A stretch of DNA of 64,000 bases from assembly GCA_038900335.1 (NCBI GenBank), contig JBBMRB010000011.1, positions 78,839-142,838 on the forward strand, in the 5' to 3' direction. The position numbers were made by a program, and so were the translations under genes. Position 1 is the first letter of the stretch. Every line of letters starts with the position of its first letter. The DNA is from Rs1 sp038900335 (GTDB lineage: Bacteria; Pseudomonadota; Gammaproteobacteria; Pseudomonadales; Balneatricaceae). Shown here piece by piece: positions 63,931 through 64,000 of the stretch. The notes under the pieces are model-generated. The model did not search any database, was not told the DNA's origin, and saw nothing but the letters and a program-made list of their open reading frames with translations.

Positions 63931-64000
63931 CTAAAGCTTGGCGTGGTAAACCTTGAGGGAGTGCGCAAGCGCAGCTACGGCCTTTTTGCTACGAAGCTGT
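63931..64000 (-). CDS. 3' end of a gene continuing beyond the window, unidentified
   Basis: A minus-strand frame is open from the right edge to a TAG at 63931-63933 and reads RSKKAVAALAHSLKVYHAKL at its C terminus. The basic, alanine-rich end would fit many proteins, including transposases. The terminator-like hairpin 60 bases beyond supports a real transcript. Too short to name. Confidence 0.3.
   Translation of the reverse strand, partial: QLRSKKAVAALAHSLKVYHAKL

Noticed and set aside
63885..63950. Resemblance of CGCCAAGCTT-type words to the 3' end of 5S rRNA, followed by a terminator
   Set aside because: Only about 20 bases resemble 5S rRNA, with a gap; the conserved 5S body is absent, and the word occurs twice in the same orientation.

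Overview
The window is a moderately A+T-rich stretch of a gammaproteobacterial chromosome, probably a marine lineage. The supporting evidence is the block coaBC-dut-algC-argB-slmA next to radC-rpmB-rpmG (a Pseudomonas/Cellvibrionales-like order), close matches to FtsZ, RluF, SlmA and the YdbH-YnbE-YdbL set, and an abundance of LysR regulators. I cannot name the genus from sequence alone. Nearly all of the window is housekeeping and metabolic coding sequence. The only clear mobile DNA is a decayed IS6-type element at the right edge.

Layout. 1-6.6 kb: a five-gene operon holds the two halves of the D-glutamate cyclase architecture (DUF1445 and DUF4392) around the three 5-oxoprolinase subunits pxpABC. 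It is followed by a convergent LysR gene and a D-amino-acid aminotransferase. Together these suggest a D-glutamate / 5-oxoproline / L-glutamate route. 6.7-10.2 kb: ftsA and ftsZ stand apart from the usual division cluster, with an A+T-rich gene-free tract where ftsQ would be expected. 10.2-12 kb: rmuC and a small membrane protein. 12.2-16.1 kb: ydbH-ynbE-ydbL, an AsmA-like envelope lipid-transport system. 16.2-20.5 kb: a minus-strand cluster of a cupredoxin-like protein, a Cache-HAMP-GGDEF-EAL protein and an outer-membrane barrel. 20.7-27.1 kb: ribosomal proteins L33 and L28, radC, then coaBC, dut, algC, argB and slmA.

27-38 kb is a mixed region: TSUP permease, methyltransferase, GIY-YIG-like protein, two HExxH proteins of the YgjP type, a DUF3047 protein, a glyoxalase, an ElaA-type acetyltransferase, RarD, a KfrA-like coiled-coil protein, an RNA methyltransferase, a hydrolase and a GcvA-like LysR regulator. 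38-46 kb: a flavin reductase, phenylalanine hydroxylase with its pterin dehydratase, two LPS-type glycosyltransferases, a glutathione transferase with divergent LysR, and an ABC-2 exporter.

46-50 kb: flavohemoglobin hmp is divergent from norR. The shared gap holds a near-consensus sigma-54 promoter pointing at hmp and two GT-N7-AC NorR-type sites, forming a self-contained nitric-oxide detoxification circuit. An LpxR-like lipid A deacylase and two pseudouridine synthases follow. 53-56.5 kb: a GGDEF diguanylate cyclase and a MoxR/CoxE-type AAA-VWA pair. 56.5-60 kb: nrtR is divergent from prs-nadV, with two copies of a near-palindromic operator between them, forming an NAD salvage regulon. The right end carries a Bax-inhibitor-1 family protein, a small membrane protein, a LysR gene divergent from a metallo-beta-lactamase-fold protein with a degenerate metal motif, and the IS remnant.
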